Shown here one piece after another: positions 7,523 to 16,252 of a stretch of 64,000 bases of DNA. Positions within the stretch are counted from its first letter, which is position 1. Every line of letters starts with the position of its first letter. The position numbers and the translations under genes are program-made. The DNA is taken from the NCBI GenBank assembly GCA_965247035.1, contig CBDFGJ010000002.1:124001-188000 (forward strand). Direction: 5' to 3'. Below the pieces are notes generated by a model, which saw nothing but the letters and a program-made list of their open reading frames with translations, was not told where the DNA came from and made no database searches. The stretch comes from Azophilus sp965247035. GTDB lineage: Bacteria; Pseudomonadota; Gammaproteobacteria; Pseudomonadales; Azotimanducaceae.

Positions 7523-8908
7523 ATGACAAAGCTTTGGCTTCCATTTCTGCTCATCTTCGCCGGCAACCAAGCCTTGGCCGCCGGCGCTGGCGAGAAGATG
7601 TACAACGACCTGCGCGAACAGGAGGTCATCTATGCGGACGCGGAATGGCAGGACTACGTCACCGAAATCGGCGAGCGCTTGCTGGCGTCGTCGCCTTATT
7701 CGGGAAACTACACCTTCGTTGTGGTGGACAATCCAGCCATCAACGCATCAGCCACCCGAGACGCATACATCTTCGTAAACCGTGGCCTCATCGCTCACTG
7801 CAATAGCGAAGATGAACTGGCTGGAGTCATTGGCCACGAAATCGGCCATGTCGTGGGCCGCCACACTGAGCAAACTAGGGGCCTGAACCGGATCGGCGGG
7901 CTGCTCGGCTGGATTGCGGCCATCGGCACCTCCAGTTATAACATGAAGAGCTTGGGCGACACCCTGACCGCCACCGCGGTGACCCGGGAGGCGCGCGAGA
8001 ACGAACTTGAAGCGGACAGCTATGGGGCGGAGTTCTTGGCCCGTGCCGGCTATGACCCGCAAGCGATGATTAACGTCATCTACGTCTTAAAGGAACAGGA
8101 GTTGTTTTCCAGGTCAGTGCGCAATCAGCCGGCCGTCTACCACGGCTTGTTCCGCAGCCATCCGCGCAACGACAAGCGCCTGCATGAAGCGGTGAACAAG
8201 GCCCACCCACTAGCCGTGACGGACACAAGGCCGCCGCTACGGGATTTTTGGGAAATGCTCAACGGCTTGGTTTTCGGCAACGAAGCAGCTACCGGCCTGA
8301 TCAAAGGCAGCGCCTATTATCACATCGGCCTGCGCATCGTGGTGCAGTTTCCCAACGGCTGGGATCTTGGCAACACCGCCACCGAAGTCTTTGGCCGAGA
8401 CTTAAGCGGCGCTGCCGACGCCGCGATCAGGGTGCAGCGGCAACAGCCCCCCGGCAAAGGGCAAACACCGGAGGACTACATCCGCGAAACCCTAAAACGG
8501 GACGACATTGAAAACGGCGAAGCCATGACGGTCAGCGGCTACGAAACCTACATCGCCGACGTGAAAATTCTCGCCGGCGACGCCCAAGCCCGGAAGATGG
8601 CCGTGATCTTTAAGGACAACAGCGTCTATCTGTTCAAAGGCGAGCTGGGCCCGACCGGAGATGTGGAGCAATTCAACCGAAATTTCCGCGACACCTTAAC
8701 TTCTTTTCGAGCCATGACCGCCGCCGACCTGGAAACCGCTGACCGACAGCGCCTTAGCGTCGTGGTGGCGAAACCAGGGGACACCTATGCCTCCCTGGCA
8801 AGCAAGTCCTCCATTAAGTCATTCCCCGAAGAAACCCTCCGGGTCATCAACGGACACTACCCCCGAGGCGAACCCAGGGCTGGTGACCTGATCAAGACCG
8901 TTCGTTGA
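7523..8908 (+). CDS. Exported M48-family zinc metalloprotease with C-terminal LysM-like segment
   Basis: Probable periplasmic protease for outer-membrane protein quality control, by analogy with the BepA/LoiP branch of M48. From ATG 7523 the protein has a signal peptide (MTKLWLPFLLIFAGNQALA), the zinc motif HEIGHVVGRH near residue 110 and the third ligand in ENELEADSYG. The middle region (residues ~220-400) lacks the TPR repeats of BepA. The C-terminus (VVAKPGDTYASLA ... AGDLIKTV) resembles the LysM-like tail of this subfamily. Upstream in-frame Met codons (7484, 7334) would bury the signal peptide and are rejected. No operon partner: both flanks are repeat-filled. Confidence 0.88.
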   Translation: MTKLWLPFLLIFAGNQALAAGAGEKMYNDLREQEVIYADAEWQDYVTEIGERLLASSPYSGNYTFVVVDNPAINASATRDAYIFVNRGLIAHCNSEDELAGVIGHEIGHVVGRHTEQTRGLNRIGGLLGWIAAIGTSSYNMKSLGDTLTATAVTREARENELEADSYGAEFLARAGYDPQAMINVIYVLKEQELFSRSVRNQPAVYHGLFRSHPRNDKRLHEAVNKAHPLAVTDTRPPLRDFWEMLNGLVFGNEAATGLIKGSAYYHIGLRIVVQFPNGWDLGNTATEVFGRDLSGAADAAIRVQRQQPPGKGQTPEDYIRETLKRDDIENGEAMTVSGYETYIADVKILAGDAQARKMAVIFKDNSVYLFKGELGPTGDVEQFNRNFRDTLTSFRAMTAADLETADRQRLSVVVAKPGDTYASLASKSSIKSFPEETLRVINGHYPRGEPRAGDLIKTVR

Positions 8909-8956
8909 GCCAAGACGAAGGAGATGCCCAATGCGAGCGACCGGGCCTGAAGTAGA

Positions 8957-9211
8957 GGGCACATCGATTTTTGCCTGTTTTCAGCGCCGCACGTCGGCGC
9001 GACTGGTTTGAAGTTGGCGTTGAGCCGCTGACTGGCGGGCTCGTCCGCTCAGCACTCAGGGGGCTCTCCCGCCTTGATTGACACGTTTTCCCCTGCTTGT
9101 TGTGGCTGCGCGGCACCGGCGCGATGGACGCGTCAAGGATGCACCTTCCCCGCGCAATATAGCCCTGCCGCACCAAGTGCCGGTCGAACAGGGCGAATTT
9201 TCGAGGCATCC
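8957..9211 (-). mobile_element. Internally deleted IS5-family element (family B, copy 1)
   Basis: Ends GGGCACATCGATTTTT and, inverted, GGATGCCTCGAAAATT are imperfect terminal repeats. TAGA flanks both sides (8953-8956 and 9212-9215), consistent with a target duplication. On the minus strand the interior reads FALFDRHLVRQGYIARG, then RCILDASIAPVPRSHN, matching the first catalytic-Asp region (VDASIVPVP) of IS5-family transposases, directly joined to one terminal repeat. It is therefore a deletion derivative without N-terminal code, unable to move on its own. Confidence 0.8.
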
Positions 9212-9224
9212 TAGAGTTGGCTTG

Positions 9225-9475
9225 GGGCGCTCACTGTCGGCACGTCAAGCTCGTGCTTGCGCCCATCCCCCGGCACGGCAACGGGGTCGCCCACTCAGTG
9301 GCCGGGGCTGAAATCGGTGGGCTTGGGGCGCTCACCTTTCGGCGCGTTAAGCTCGTGCTTGCGCCCATCCCCCGGCACAACGACAGGGCCGTGCGCCGGT
9401 AGGTAAGCACCTCAAGCCCGCTCGGAACCAAGGCTCGATCAGGCCGCTCCGTTTTAAGGTGGTTCCATGAAAGGC
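9225..9475 (-). repeat. Family-D repeat, copy 1 (two half-units and tail)
   Basis: Two ~55-bp segments around 9238-9290 and 9337-9395 carry the sequence GCTCGTGCTTGCGCCCATCC plus CCCGGCAC, the same module as the 108-bp tandem repeat at 41.6 kb. The tail (about 9430-9475, GGCCGCTCCGTTTTAAGG and TGGTTCCATGAAAGGC) matches the tails at 42.1 kb and, inverted, 47.7 kb. Confidence 0.75.
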
Positions 9476-9534
9476 ATCGCTTCTTTACTCTTCTTTAGCC
9501 TTTCGTTTTCACCGAAAGAAGGCAGACCAGCCTT

Positions 9535-10077
9535 TCAGACCCCTCGCCAGAGATCCTCGGGCAGTTCGTCATTGGCGTTTAGGGCACGGGCGAGCACAAA
9601 GAAGAAGTCTCCGAGCCGGTTGAGATAGCGCCCGCCGGCTGGGCTGTCCGCCCGCCACAGGCTGCGCTCCGCCCGCCGACAGACGGTGCGGCAAACGTGG
9701 GCGGTGGCCCCGGCACGACCGCCGCCAGGAAGCACGAATTCCGCCAAGGGTGGAAGCGCCTGGTTCATAGCCTCGGTTCTGGCTTCCATCGCGTCTGGGG
9801 TCGGCGCCGGCGTATTGCCTAGGGTGGCCAGATGAGCACCTAAGTCGAACAGTTGTTGCTGAACGTTGCGCAGCAAGGCCGCCAAGTCAGGGTCCGCGAT
9901 CTCAGTGAGCAGCGCACCCACTTGGCTGTTCAACTCATCGACATCGCCGATGGCTGTGAAAACCGGCGCGGTTTTGGGCAGCTTGGCCCCGTCAGCCAAG
10001 CGGCTTTCGCCGCCATCACCTTGGCGGGTGGTCACCCGGGTGATGCGGTTGCGGCTTGGGCGTTCTCGATCATTCAT
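9535..10077 (-). CDS. ATP:cob(I)alamin adenosyltransferase, PduO type
   Basis: Transfers the adenosyl group of ATP to cob(I)alamin, making coenzyme B12 for radical enzymes. The 180-residue protein has the PduO/MMAB signatures: RITRVTTRQGDGGESRLADG near the N-terminus, VDELNSQVGAL, VLPGGGRAGATAHVCRTVCRRAERS (with the catalytic Arg cluster) and RYLNRLGDFFFVLARALN at the end. The ATG at 10077 fits. It is transcribed divergently from yajQ. No B12-dependent enzyme or corrinoid biosynthesis gene is in the window, so its client is unknown; no cobalamin riboswitch was recognised upstream. Confidence 0.94.
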   Translation of the reverse strand: MNDRERPSRNRITRVTTRQGDGGESRLADGAKLPKTAPVFTAIGDVDELNSQVGALLTEIADPDLAALLRNVQQQLFDLGAHLATLGNTPAPTPDAMEARTEAMNQALPPLAEFVLPGGGRAGATAHVCRTVCRRAERSLWRADSPAGGRYLNRLGDFFFVLARALNANDELPEDLWRGV

Positions 10078-10305
10078 GGCGCTTCTCCCAAGGCACCGCC
10101 CGGCGCTGTGGTGGCCGCCGGATGCGGCAATGCGAACTCCCTCCTCGTTTCAAGGAATCGAGCCTTTTCGTTCGGCCAGGACGGTGAGTTTATGCCGGTC
10201 CTATCGTCCGCCAGCCTTGCCAAGCCGAACATTGGGGCTGATTATACGTCCTTCGCCTGTGCGGTATTCACCGTCAATCTGAACAAACCGGCTTGGAGGT
10301 ACGCC

Positions 10306-10788
10306 ATGCCCTCATTCGATGTTGTCTCCGAACTAGACTTACAAGAGGTTCGCAACGCTGTTGACCAAGCCTCCCGGGAGCTTCGCTCCAGGTTTGATTT
10401 CCGCGGCGTTGATGCAAGCTTTGGGTTGTCCGAGCAGGGCATTGAATTGGCCGCATTCGAGGATTTCCAGCTCAAGCAAATGGAGGACATTCTGCGTGGC
10501 AAGTTGGCCAGCCGGGGCGTGGACGGCGCCAGCCTTGATCCCCAGCCCATTGAAGGCTCCGGCAAGCAGCGGCGTCAGTTGTTCCATTTGAAGCAAGGCA
10601 TTGACCGGGACTCAGCAAGGCGAATCGCCAAGATAGTCAAGGACTCCCGGCTCAAGGTGCAAGCCCAAATACAAGGCGAGAAGGTGCGCATCACGGGCAA
10701 AAAACGCGACGAACTGCAAGCCATCACCGCCCAACTCAAAGAAGCGGAGTTGGGTGTTCCCTTGCAGTTCAACAATTTTCGTGATTAA
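10306..10788 (+). CDS. yajQ: YajQ-family nucleotide-binding protein
   Basis: Small cytosolic protein of the YajQ family, reported in some gammaproteobacteria to bind cyclic di-GMP and influence transcription. The 160-residue product starts MPSFDVVSELDLQEVRNAVDQA and ends VPLQFNNFRD, both nearly invariant in the family, with two ferredoxin-like halves. A strong ribosome site (TTGGAGG) precedes ATG 10306; a much longer upstream open frame overlapping the adenosyltransferase gene is rejected. Which nucleotide this homologue binds cannot be told from sequence. Confidence 0.95.
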   Translation: MPSFDVVSELDLQEVRNAVDQASRELRSRFDFRGVDASFGLSEQGIELAAFEDFQLKQMEDILRGKLASRGVDGASLDPQPIEGSGKQRRQLFHLKQGIDRDSARRIAKIVKDSRLKVQAQIQGEKVRITGKKRDELQAITAQLKEAELGVPLQFNNFRD

Positions 10789-11106
10789 GGCGAAGCAACT
10801 GAGGTCCTGTCCCACAAGCGTCTTGCATTGCAGCGCACAGAGCTGGTGGCAAGGCACGGCCAGCCGGGGATGACCCCGCCCCATTGCCAAAGGTCGCAAC
10901 GCGGCCACAGGCCCCGTGCGGTGCAGCCTTCGGGAGCTTGGCTCGGCACCATCGCTGCAGTTGCGCTTGATGTTTACTTGAGTTGCCCTTCACCCGCCGC
11001 TGACTGCTCATCGTGGCCAGCCAACCGATACGCCAAGACTTTCAGCCAATCTAGGCACGGTTCCCGCACATCATTGAATTTTTATTGAATTTTTTTCCAA
11101 CTAGGG
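10789..11106. other. Intergenic stretch upstream of groES
   Basis: Contains the second family-G repeat (10806-10861) and an AT-rich tract near 11075-11100 just ahead of the groESL promoter. Nothing coding is supported. Confidence 0.5.
10806..10861 (+). repeat. Family-G repeat, copy 2
   Basis: Matches 6026-6086 in the same orientation, sharing the TCTTGCATT core and GTGGCAAGGC. Confidence 0.65.
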
Positions 11107-11137
11107 CTTGAAACCGCCCCAAGCGCCTCTATTATAA
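11107..11137 (+). promoter_or_regulatory. groESL promoter with sigma-32-like -35
   Basis: CTTGAAA (11107-11113) followed after 16 bp by TATTAT/TATAA (11130-11137). The -35 matches the heat-shock consensus CTTGAAA, while the -10 looks like sigma-70, so both holoenzymes may read it. Confidence 0.6.
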
Positions 11138-11149
11138 GCGGCCCGTGGA

Positions 11150-11176
11150 TTAGCACTCTCTCCATGAGAGTGCTAA
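11150..11176 (+). promoter_or_regulatory. CIRCE operator (HrcA binding site)
   Basis: TTAGCACTC-N9-GAGTGCTAA is a perfect match to the CIRCE consensus, positioned just downstream of the predicted start point. HrcA repression of groESL is therefore expected; the hrcA gene itself is not in the window. Confidence 0.96.
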
Positions 11177-11280
11177 CGGCGTTTGCAGTCGGCCTGACCG
11201 CAAGGGCAACGGGACAATGGGACAACCGTGAAACAAGAAACTTGTTGCTAGGCGGCAAGGAAATTGGGAGAAACAAGTTC

Positions 11281-11571
11281 ATGAATATTCGACCTTTACA
11301 TGACCGCGTCGTCGTGCGCCGGCTGGAAGAGGAGACCACCACTTCTGGAGGAATTGTGCTGCCTGATTCGGCGGCCGAAAAGCCGTCCCAAGGCGAAATT
11401 CTTGCGGTGGGTCCTGGCAAGATCTTGGACAATGGCAAGGTGCACGCCCCGGACGTCAAGGTGGGCGACAAGATCATTTTTGGCCAGTACGGCGGCAGCA
11501 CGGTCAAGATCGAGGGGGATGAGCTCCTCATCCTCACCGAAAGTGAGATCTTCGGCGTACTCGAAGGCTAA
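11281..11571 (+). CDS. groES: GroES co-chaperonin
   Basis: Heptameric lid of the GroEL folding chamber. The 96-residue protein starts MNIRPLHDRVVVRRLEEE and contains the mobile loop (TTTSGGIVLPDSAAEKPSQG) and KVGDKIIFGQYGG, all canonical. ATG 11281 has a GGGAG ribosome site; an upstream in-frame ATG inside the CIRCE element is rejected. It is the first gene of the groESL operon, 27 bp before groEL, and probably induced by heat through loss of HrcA binding plus a sigma-32-type promoter. Confidence 0.98.
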   Translation: MNIRPLHDRVVVRRLEEETTTSGGIVLPDSAAEKPSQGEILAVGPGKILDNGKVHAPDVKVGDKIIFGQYGGSTVKIEGDELLILTESEIFGVLEG

Positions 11572-11598
11572 CGTGAACCAATTGAAGAGGAACAGTTA

Positions 11599-13236
11599 AT
11601 GAGCGCGAAAGACGTAAAATTCGGAGATGAGGCACGCAGCCGCATGCTCAAGGGCGTAAACATCCTGGCCGATGCGGTCAAGGTCACCTTGGGTCCCAAG
11701 GGCCGCAACGTGGTGCTTGATAAATCCTTCGGCGCACCCACCGTCACCAAGGACGGGGTCTCTGTCGCCAAGGAAATCGAACTCAAGGACAAGTTCGAGA
11801 ACATGGGCGCCCAAATGGTCAAGGAAGTGGCCAGCCAAACCTCCGATGAAGCCGGAGATGGCACCACCACCGCTACGGTCCTGGCTCAATCCATTCTCAC
11901 GGAGGGCCTGAAGTCCGTCGCTGCCGGCATGAACCCCATGGATCTCAAGCGCGGCATCGACAAGGCCGTCGCCGTTGCCGTTGAGTCCATCAGAAAAATG
12001 TCAAAGCCCTGCGAGGATTCCACCGCCGTCGCTCAAGTTGGCAGCATTTCTGCCAACAGCGACACCGCAGTGGGCAAAATCATCGCCGAGGCCATGGACA
12101 AGGTTGGCCGCGAGGGGGTCATCACCGTTGAGGAAGGCAGCGGCCTGCAGAACGAACTCGATGTAGTGGAGGGCATGCAGTTCGACCGCGGCTACCTCTC
12201 CCCCTACTTCATCAACAATCAGGACTCCATGTCCGCGGACCTTGATGAGCCCTACATCCTGTTGTGCGACAAGAAGATCTCCAACATCCGCGACATGCTG
12301 CCGGTGCTGGAGAACGTGGCCAAGTCCGGCAAGCCCCTGATGGTGGTTGCCGAGGACATTGAAGGCGAAGCCCTAGCCACGCTGGTGGTCAACAACATGC
12401 GCGGCATCGTCAAGGTGGCCGCCGCCAAGGCGCCCGGCTTTGGCGACCGGCGCAAGGCCATGCTGCAGGACATCGCCGTCCTCACCGGTGGCACCGTGAT
12501 CTCCGAGGAAGTGGGCTTGACGTTGGAAGGCGCCACCCTCGACGATCTCGGCACGGCCAAGCGAGTGTCCTCCAGCAAGGAGAACACTACCATCGTTGAT
12601 GGAGCAGGTGCAAAAAATGAGATTGAGGGCCGCATCAAGCAGATTCGCCAGGAGATAGACGACACCAGTTCGGACTATGACCAAGAGAAGCTGCAGGAGC
12701 GCCTAGCCAAGCTGGCCGGCGGCGTTGCCGTCATCAAGGTTGGCGCACCAACCGAAGTGGAGATGAAGGAGAAGAAGGCGCGTGTTGAGGATGCGCTGCA
12801 CTCCACCCGCGCCGCCGTGGAGGAAGGCGTGGTCGCCGGCGGAGGCGTTGCCCTAGTGCGGACCATTGACGCCGTAAGCAAGATCTCCGGCGGCAACGAA
12901 GATCAGAACGTCGGCATCGCCATTGCCACCCGCTCCCTGAGCACTCCGTTGCGGCAAATCGCCATCAACGCTGGCGCCGAAGGCGCGGTGGTGTTCAACA
13001 AGGTGGCCGCGCTGGAGGGCAACCGAGGCTACAACGCGGCCACCCACAAATACGGCGACATGCTGAAAATGGGCATTCTTGACCCGGCCAAGGTGGTGCG
13101 TGCTGCGTTGCAGGCCGCTGCTTCGGTAGCTGGGTTGATGATCACCACGGAAGCGATGGTGAGCGAGCTGCCCGAAGACAACCCACCGGCGGCAGCGCAC
13201 GGCGGCGGCATGCCCGATATGGGGGGCATGATGTAG
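11599..13236 (+). CDS. groEL: GroEL chaperonin
   Basis: ATP-driven 60-kDa chaperonin folding cytosolic proteins together with GroES. The 545-residue protein has the nucleotide-binding segment KVTLGPKGRNVVLDKSFG, DGTTTATVLAQ, the apical domain with AEDIEGEALATLVVN, and ends in the typical GGM-rich tail (GGGMPDMGGMM). ATG 11599 follows GAAGAGGAAC. It is followed by a strong rho-independent terminator, closing the operon. Only one chaperonin copy is present in this window. Confidence 0.99.
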   Translation: MSAKDVKFGDEARSRMLKGVNILADAVKVTLGPKGRNVVLDKSFGAPTVTKDGVSVAKEIELKDKFENMGAQMVKEVASQTSDEAGDGTTTATVLAQSILTEGLKSVAAGMNPMDLKRGIDKAVAVAVESIRKMSKPCEDSTAVAQVGSISANSDTAVGKIIAEAMDKVGREGVITVEEGSGLQNELDVVEGMQFDRGYLSPYFINNQDSMSADLDEPYILLCDKKISNIRDMLPVLENVAKSGKPLMVVAEDIEGEALATLVVNNMRGIVKVAAAKAPGFGDRRKAMLQDIAVLTGGTVISEEVGLTLEGATLDDLGTAKRVSSSKENTTIVDGAGAKNEIEGRIKQIRQEIDDTSSDYDQEKLQERLAKLAGGVAVIKVGAPTEVEMKEKKARVEDALHSTRAAVEEGVVAGGGVALVRTIDAVSKISGGNEDQNVGIAIATRSLSTPLRQIAINAGAEGAVVFNKVAALEGNRGYNAATHKYGDMLKMGILDPAKVVRAALQAAASVAGLMITTEAMVSELPEDNPPAAAHGGGMPDMGGMM

Positions 13237-13268
13237 CAACTTCGCCCACTGCCATAGTGGGTGCTGAC

Positions 13269-13297
13269 AGCCCCGGCTCCGGCCGGGGCTTTTTTTT
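13269..13297 (+). terminator. Rho-independent terminator of groESL
   Basis: AGCCCCGG pairs with CCGGGGCT around a six-base loop, followed by a run of eight T. It lies 33 bp after the groEL stop. Confidence 0.93.
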
Positions 13298-13299
13298 GC

Positions 13300-13446
13300 C
13301 CGGCTGAGGGGGCTCTTCATGCGAGGGGGGGGGACCCTCGCGCTCCCCGGCTGAAGGCTCTTCATGCGAGGGGGGCCCCTCGCGCTCCCCAGCTGAGGGC
13401 TCTTCATGCGAGGGGTTCCCCCCTCGCGCTCCCCAGCTGAGGGCTC
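13300..13446 (+). repeat. Family-A hairpin repeats, cluster of three
   Basis: Units of about 45 bp of the form GCTGAGGGCTCTTCATGCG-AGGGG-CCCCTCGCGCTCCCC. Each contains a near-perfect palindrome (GCGAGGGG/CCCCTCGC). REP-like in size and structure. The block fills the groEL-polB gap. Confidence 0.88.
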
Positions 13447-13526
13447 CTGCGTCTTCGGAGTTGTCCAAGTCATGGCATTTAGGGATTACCATGGTGCTTT
13501 GGGAAGATGTTTGAGTGGTTGCAAGC

Positions 13527-16214
13527 ATGGTCACCAACACAACTAAGGACGGCAATGGAAAAGCCAACTGCGCTGAGTCTGGCCGTGGCTTCATCCTTCA
13601 AGCCAGCTACCGAATTGGCCACCCCAGTGACGACACCCCGCGCTCCCAAGCCGAAGTTCCACTCACAGAAAACGACCCCAACCTGGGTTTACGTTCAAGC
13701 GGTCCGGCCACCGAAATTCCACAGACAACGGGTGATTTCTCCAACGCCCCGGCTGCGGCGCTGCCAACGGGGGTAGGCGCTCGGCGCTTACCTGCCGCAA
13801 ACCGCCGTGTTCCAGTGGTCCATCTGTACGGCGTTCTCGAAGGCGGCGGCACGTTTTTGGTGCGTGACGATCGCCAAGTTCCCCATTTTTACATCCGCCG
13901 CCGGGACGCCGACCGGGCTTGGCGGTTGGGCGCGGTTCATCAACTTGAAACCGCGCACAAAACCTTCGATGGAGATGCGGTGCTGCGCATTGACGTTGGC
14001 ATCCCCCAAGATATGCCACCAATCCGCGACCGTCTGCAACAGCACGGCGTGCAAACCTTTGAAGCGGATGTTCGCTTCGCCACCCGCTATCTAATAGACC
14101 GAGGCATTCGCGGCGGCTGCGAAATCCTCGGCCCTTGGATTCGCGGCCAACGCATCACCCGAATCTACAACAACCCGCAACTGCGCCCGGCAGAGGTGAA
14201 GGTAACGCCAACCGTACTGTCGTTCGACATCGAAACGGACCCCAACGCCAAGCGCCTGCTCGCCATCGCTCTCTATGGGACCTTCCGGCTGGAGAGCGCC
14301 ACAGGGCACCCCCCGCACGAACAGCCCCTGCAGCCGGGGAGCGCGAGGGGAACCCCCAACGAACGCACCGCCCATCAAACGCCCCATCCCGGGCGCACTG
14401 GTGAGCAGCCCCCGCATCAGATCATTGACGAAGTCTACATCGTCGATGCCGAGCGGCGCCCCATGCCGGAACGCGCCATCGGCTGCGCCAGCGAGAAGGA
14501 GGCGCTCAAAGCCTTCACCGCACGCATTCACGAGCTCGACCCGGACATCCTCACCGGCTGGAACGTCATCGACTTCGACCTCAAGGTGTTGGACCGCATC
14601 GCCAAGCGCCTGCGCGCGCCATTGCCGCTCGGCCGGGACTCCGGCGCCATGCGTCTGCGCCCGGCGCAAGGCTATTTCGGCAGCGGCCAAGCATCCATTC
14701 CCGGCCGCTTGGTGCTCGACGGCATGGACCTTGTGCGCGGCGCCTTCATGCGTTTTGATGACTACTCGCTGAACAACGTGGCGGCCGCTGTGCTCGGCGA
14801 AGGTAAGGTCAGCCTCGGCGACAGCGGCGACCGGGCACAGGATATCCAAGCCCGTTTCCGCGATGATCTCGCCACCTTCGCCGCATACGCCCGAACCGAC
14901 GCCCGACTGGCTCAGCAAATAGTGGCGGAGTTGGGCCTCGCAACCCTAGCGATGGCCCGCAGTCGCCTCACGGGCATGACGCCGGACCGCGTTTCCGCCA
15001 GCATCGCATCGTTCGACTTCCTCTATTTGGCTGCTCTTGGCAAACGTCGCATCGTCGCACCCAGCGTGCACTCGGCTGATGCGCGGGTTTCCCAACGGCA
15101 CCAAGCGGGCGGATACGTCTTGGAGCCAGTCACGGGTATGCACGAAAACGTCTGGGTGTTCGACTTCAAGAGCCTGTATCCCAGCGTCATCCGCACGTTC
15201 AACATCGACCCGCTAGGCTATGTCGCCAATCCCACCAACGGCGACGCCGTGGTCAGGGTCACTGAAGACGCCAGTTTCCAGCGCGGCCAAGCCATTCTGC
15301 CGGCGATGCTGGACAACCTGTTTCCACAGCGGGAAGCGGCCAAGCGCAGCGGCGATGCCGTGGCCTCCCAAGCCATCAAAATCCTCATGAACTCCTTCTA
15401 CGGAGTATTGGGCACACCAGCCTGCCGATTCCACAACGTCGCCATCGCCAACGCCGTCACCGGCATGGGGCGGCGACTGTTGCAGTGGTCCAAGTCTTGG
15501 TTTGAAGCGCGCGGCTTCGATGTGCTCTACGGCGACACCGACAGCGTCTTCGTGCATTCGAGCATGTCCTTGAACGAGGCGCGGCAAACGGGGCCGCGGC
15601 TAGCGCGACAACTGAGCGAGGCCATCGCCACCTACATCAAGGATACTTGGCGGCTGACCAGCCGCTTGGAAATGGAGTTCGAGAAATTGTACCTGAAGCT
15701 CTTTCTGCCATCGGTGCGGCATGGCGGCGCTGGCGCTCGAAAACGTTACGCCGGCCTCATTGACGGCCAGCAGGAGGTCGATTTCGTCGGCATGGAGGTG
15801 GTGCGCCGCGACTGGACGGAACTGGCCAAGGACGTGCAGCGCGAACTCTACCTGCGGCTGTTCTCCGGGCAACCAGTGGGCAGCTATCTGGCCGACATCG
15901 CCACCGCATTGCGCCGGGGTGACCTGGACGCCAAACTCACATACCGCAAGGGCCTGCGCAAAAGCCCAGCCCAATACACGGCCAATACGCCACCCCACGT
16001 CGCCGCGGCGCGCAAGTCGCGCAACCCCGGCCGCGTCATCTCCTACCTGATGACCGTTGGCGGACCCGAGCCTCTAGACGCAATACGCCACGAACCAGAC
16101 CGAGAGCACTACCTAGACAAACAGGTCAGGCCGGTGGCGGAGCCGGTGTTGGCGGCCCTCGGCCTGGATTTCGACCGCACCGTGGGCGACGACACGCAGC
16201 TATCGCTGTTTTGA
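13527..16214 (+). CDS. polB: Family-B DNA polymerase (Pol II type) with two extra internal segments
   Basis: Proofreading polymerase of the Pol II type, used in replication restart and lesion bypass. Exo I is LSFDIETDPN (residue ~233), Exo II NVIDFDLKVL, motif A DFKSLYPSVI (~545), motif B KILMNSFYGVLGT and motif C YGDTDSVFV (~667); all catalytic carboxylates are present. At about 895 residues it is roughly 110 longer than E. coli Pol II. The excess lies mainly in two places: a Pro/Thr-rich stretch near residues 30-95, after GFILQASYRIG, and a ~45-residue stretch near 252-297 coming from a family-A repeat. ATG 13527 is taken; a GTG at 13515 is possible. No SOS box was recognised upstream. Confidence 0.93.
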   Translation: MVTNTTKDGNGKANCAESGRGFILQASYRIGHPSDDTPRSQAEVPLTENDPNLGLRSSGPATEIPQTTGDFSNAPAAALPTGVGARRLPAANRRVPVVHLYGVLEGGGTFLVRDDRQVPHFYIRRRDADRAWRLGAVHQLETAHKTFDGDAVLRIDVGIPQDMPPIRDRLQQHGVQTFEADVRFATRYLIDRGIRGGCEILGPWIRGQRITRIYNNPQLRPAEVKVTPTVLSFDIETDPNAKRLLAIALYGTFRLESATGHPPHEQPLQPGSARGTPNERTAHQTPHPGRTGEQPPHQIIDEVYIVDAERRPMPERAIGCASEKEALKAFTARIHELDPDILTGWNVIDFDLKVLDRIAKRLRAPLPLGRDSGAMRLRPAQGYFGSGQASIPGRLVLDGMDLVRGAFMRFDDYSLNNVAAAVLGEGKVSLGDSGDRAQDIQARFRDDLATFAAYARTDARLAQQIVAELGLATLAMARSRLTGMTPDRVSASIASFDFLYLAALGKRRIVAPSVHSADARVSQRHQAGGYVLEPVTGMHENVWVFDFKSLYPSVIRTFNIDPLGYVANPTNGDAVVRVTEDASFQRGQAILPAMLDNLFPQREAAKRSGDAVASQAIKILMNSFYGVLGTPACRFHNVAIANAVTGMGRRLLQWSKSWFEARGFDVLYGDTDSVFVHSSMSLNEARQTGPRLARQLSEAIATYIKDTWRLTSRLEMEFEKLYLKLFLPSVRHGGAGARKRYAGLIDGQQEVDFVGMEVVRRDWTELAKDVQRELYLRLFSGQPVGSYLADIATALRRGDLDAKLTYRKGLRKSPAQYTANTPPHVAAARKSRNPGRVISYLMTVGGPEPLDAIRHEPDREHYLDKQVRPVAEPVLAALGLDFDRTVGDDTQLSLF
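14319..14365 (-). repeat. Family-A hairpin repeat inserted in frame in polB
   Basis: The stretch with GCAGCCGGGGAGCGCGAGGG and an AACG boundary matches the 33.6-kb repeat units in the same orientation (opposite to the 13.3-kb cluster). It encodes part of the low-complexity insert (LQPGSARGTPNERT) between the Exo I strand and IIDEVYIVDAE. Confidence 0.75.
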
Positions 16215-16252
16215 ATCGTTGCGCAAAATCGCCCTATTACAGAGTCCTACGC

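Larger units (their letters stand above)
8909..9534. other. Repeat-filled intergenic region between the M48 gene and the cobalamin adenosyltransferase
   Basis: Contains a 255-bp family-B element (8957-9211) followed by a family-D repeat (9225-9475), both listed separately. Nothing coding and functional was recognised; the two flanking genes converge here. Confidence 0.6.

Noticed and set aside
14091..14918. 275-codon minus-strand frame inside polB
   Set aside because: Antisense shadow; the plus strand carries intact exonuclease motifs.
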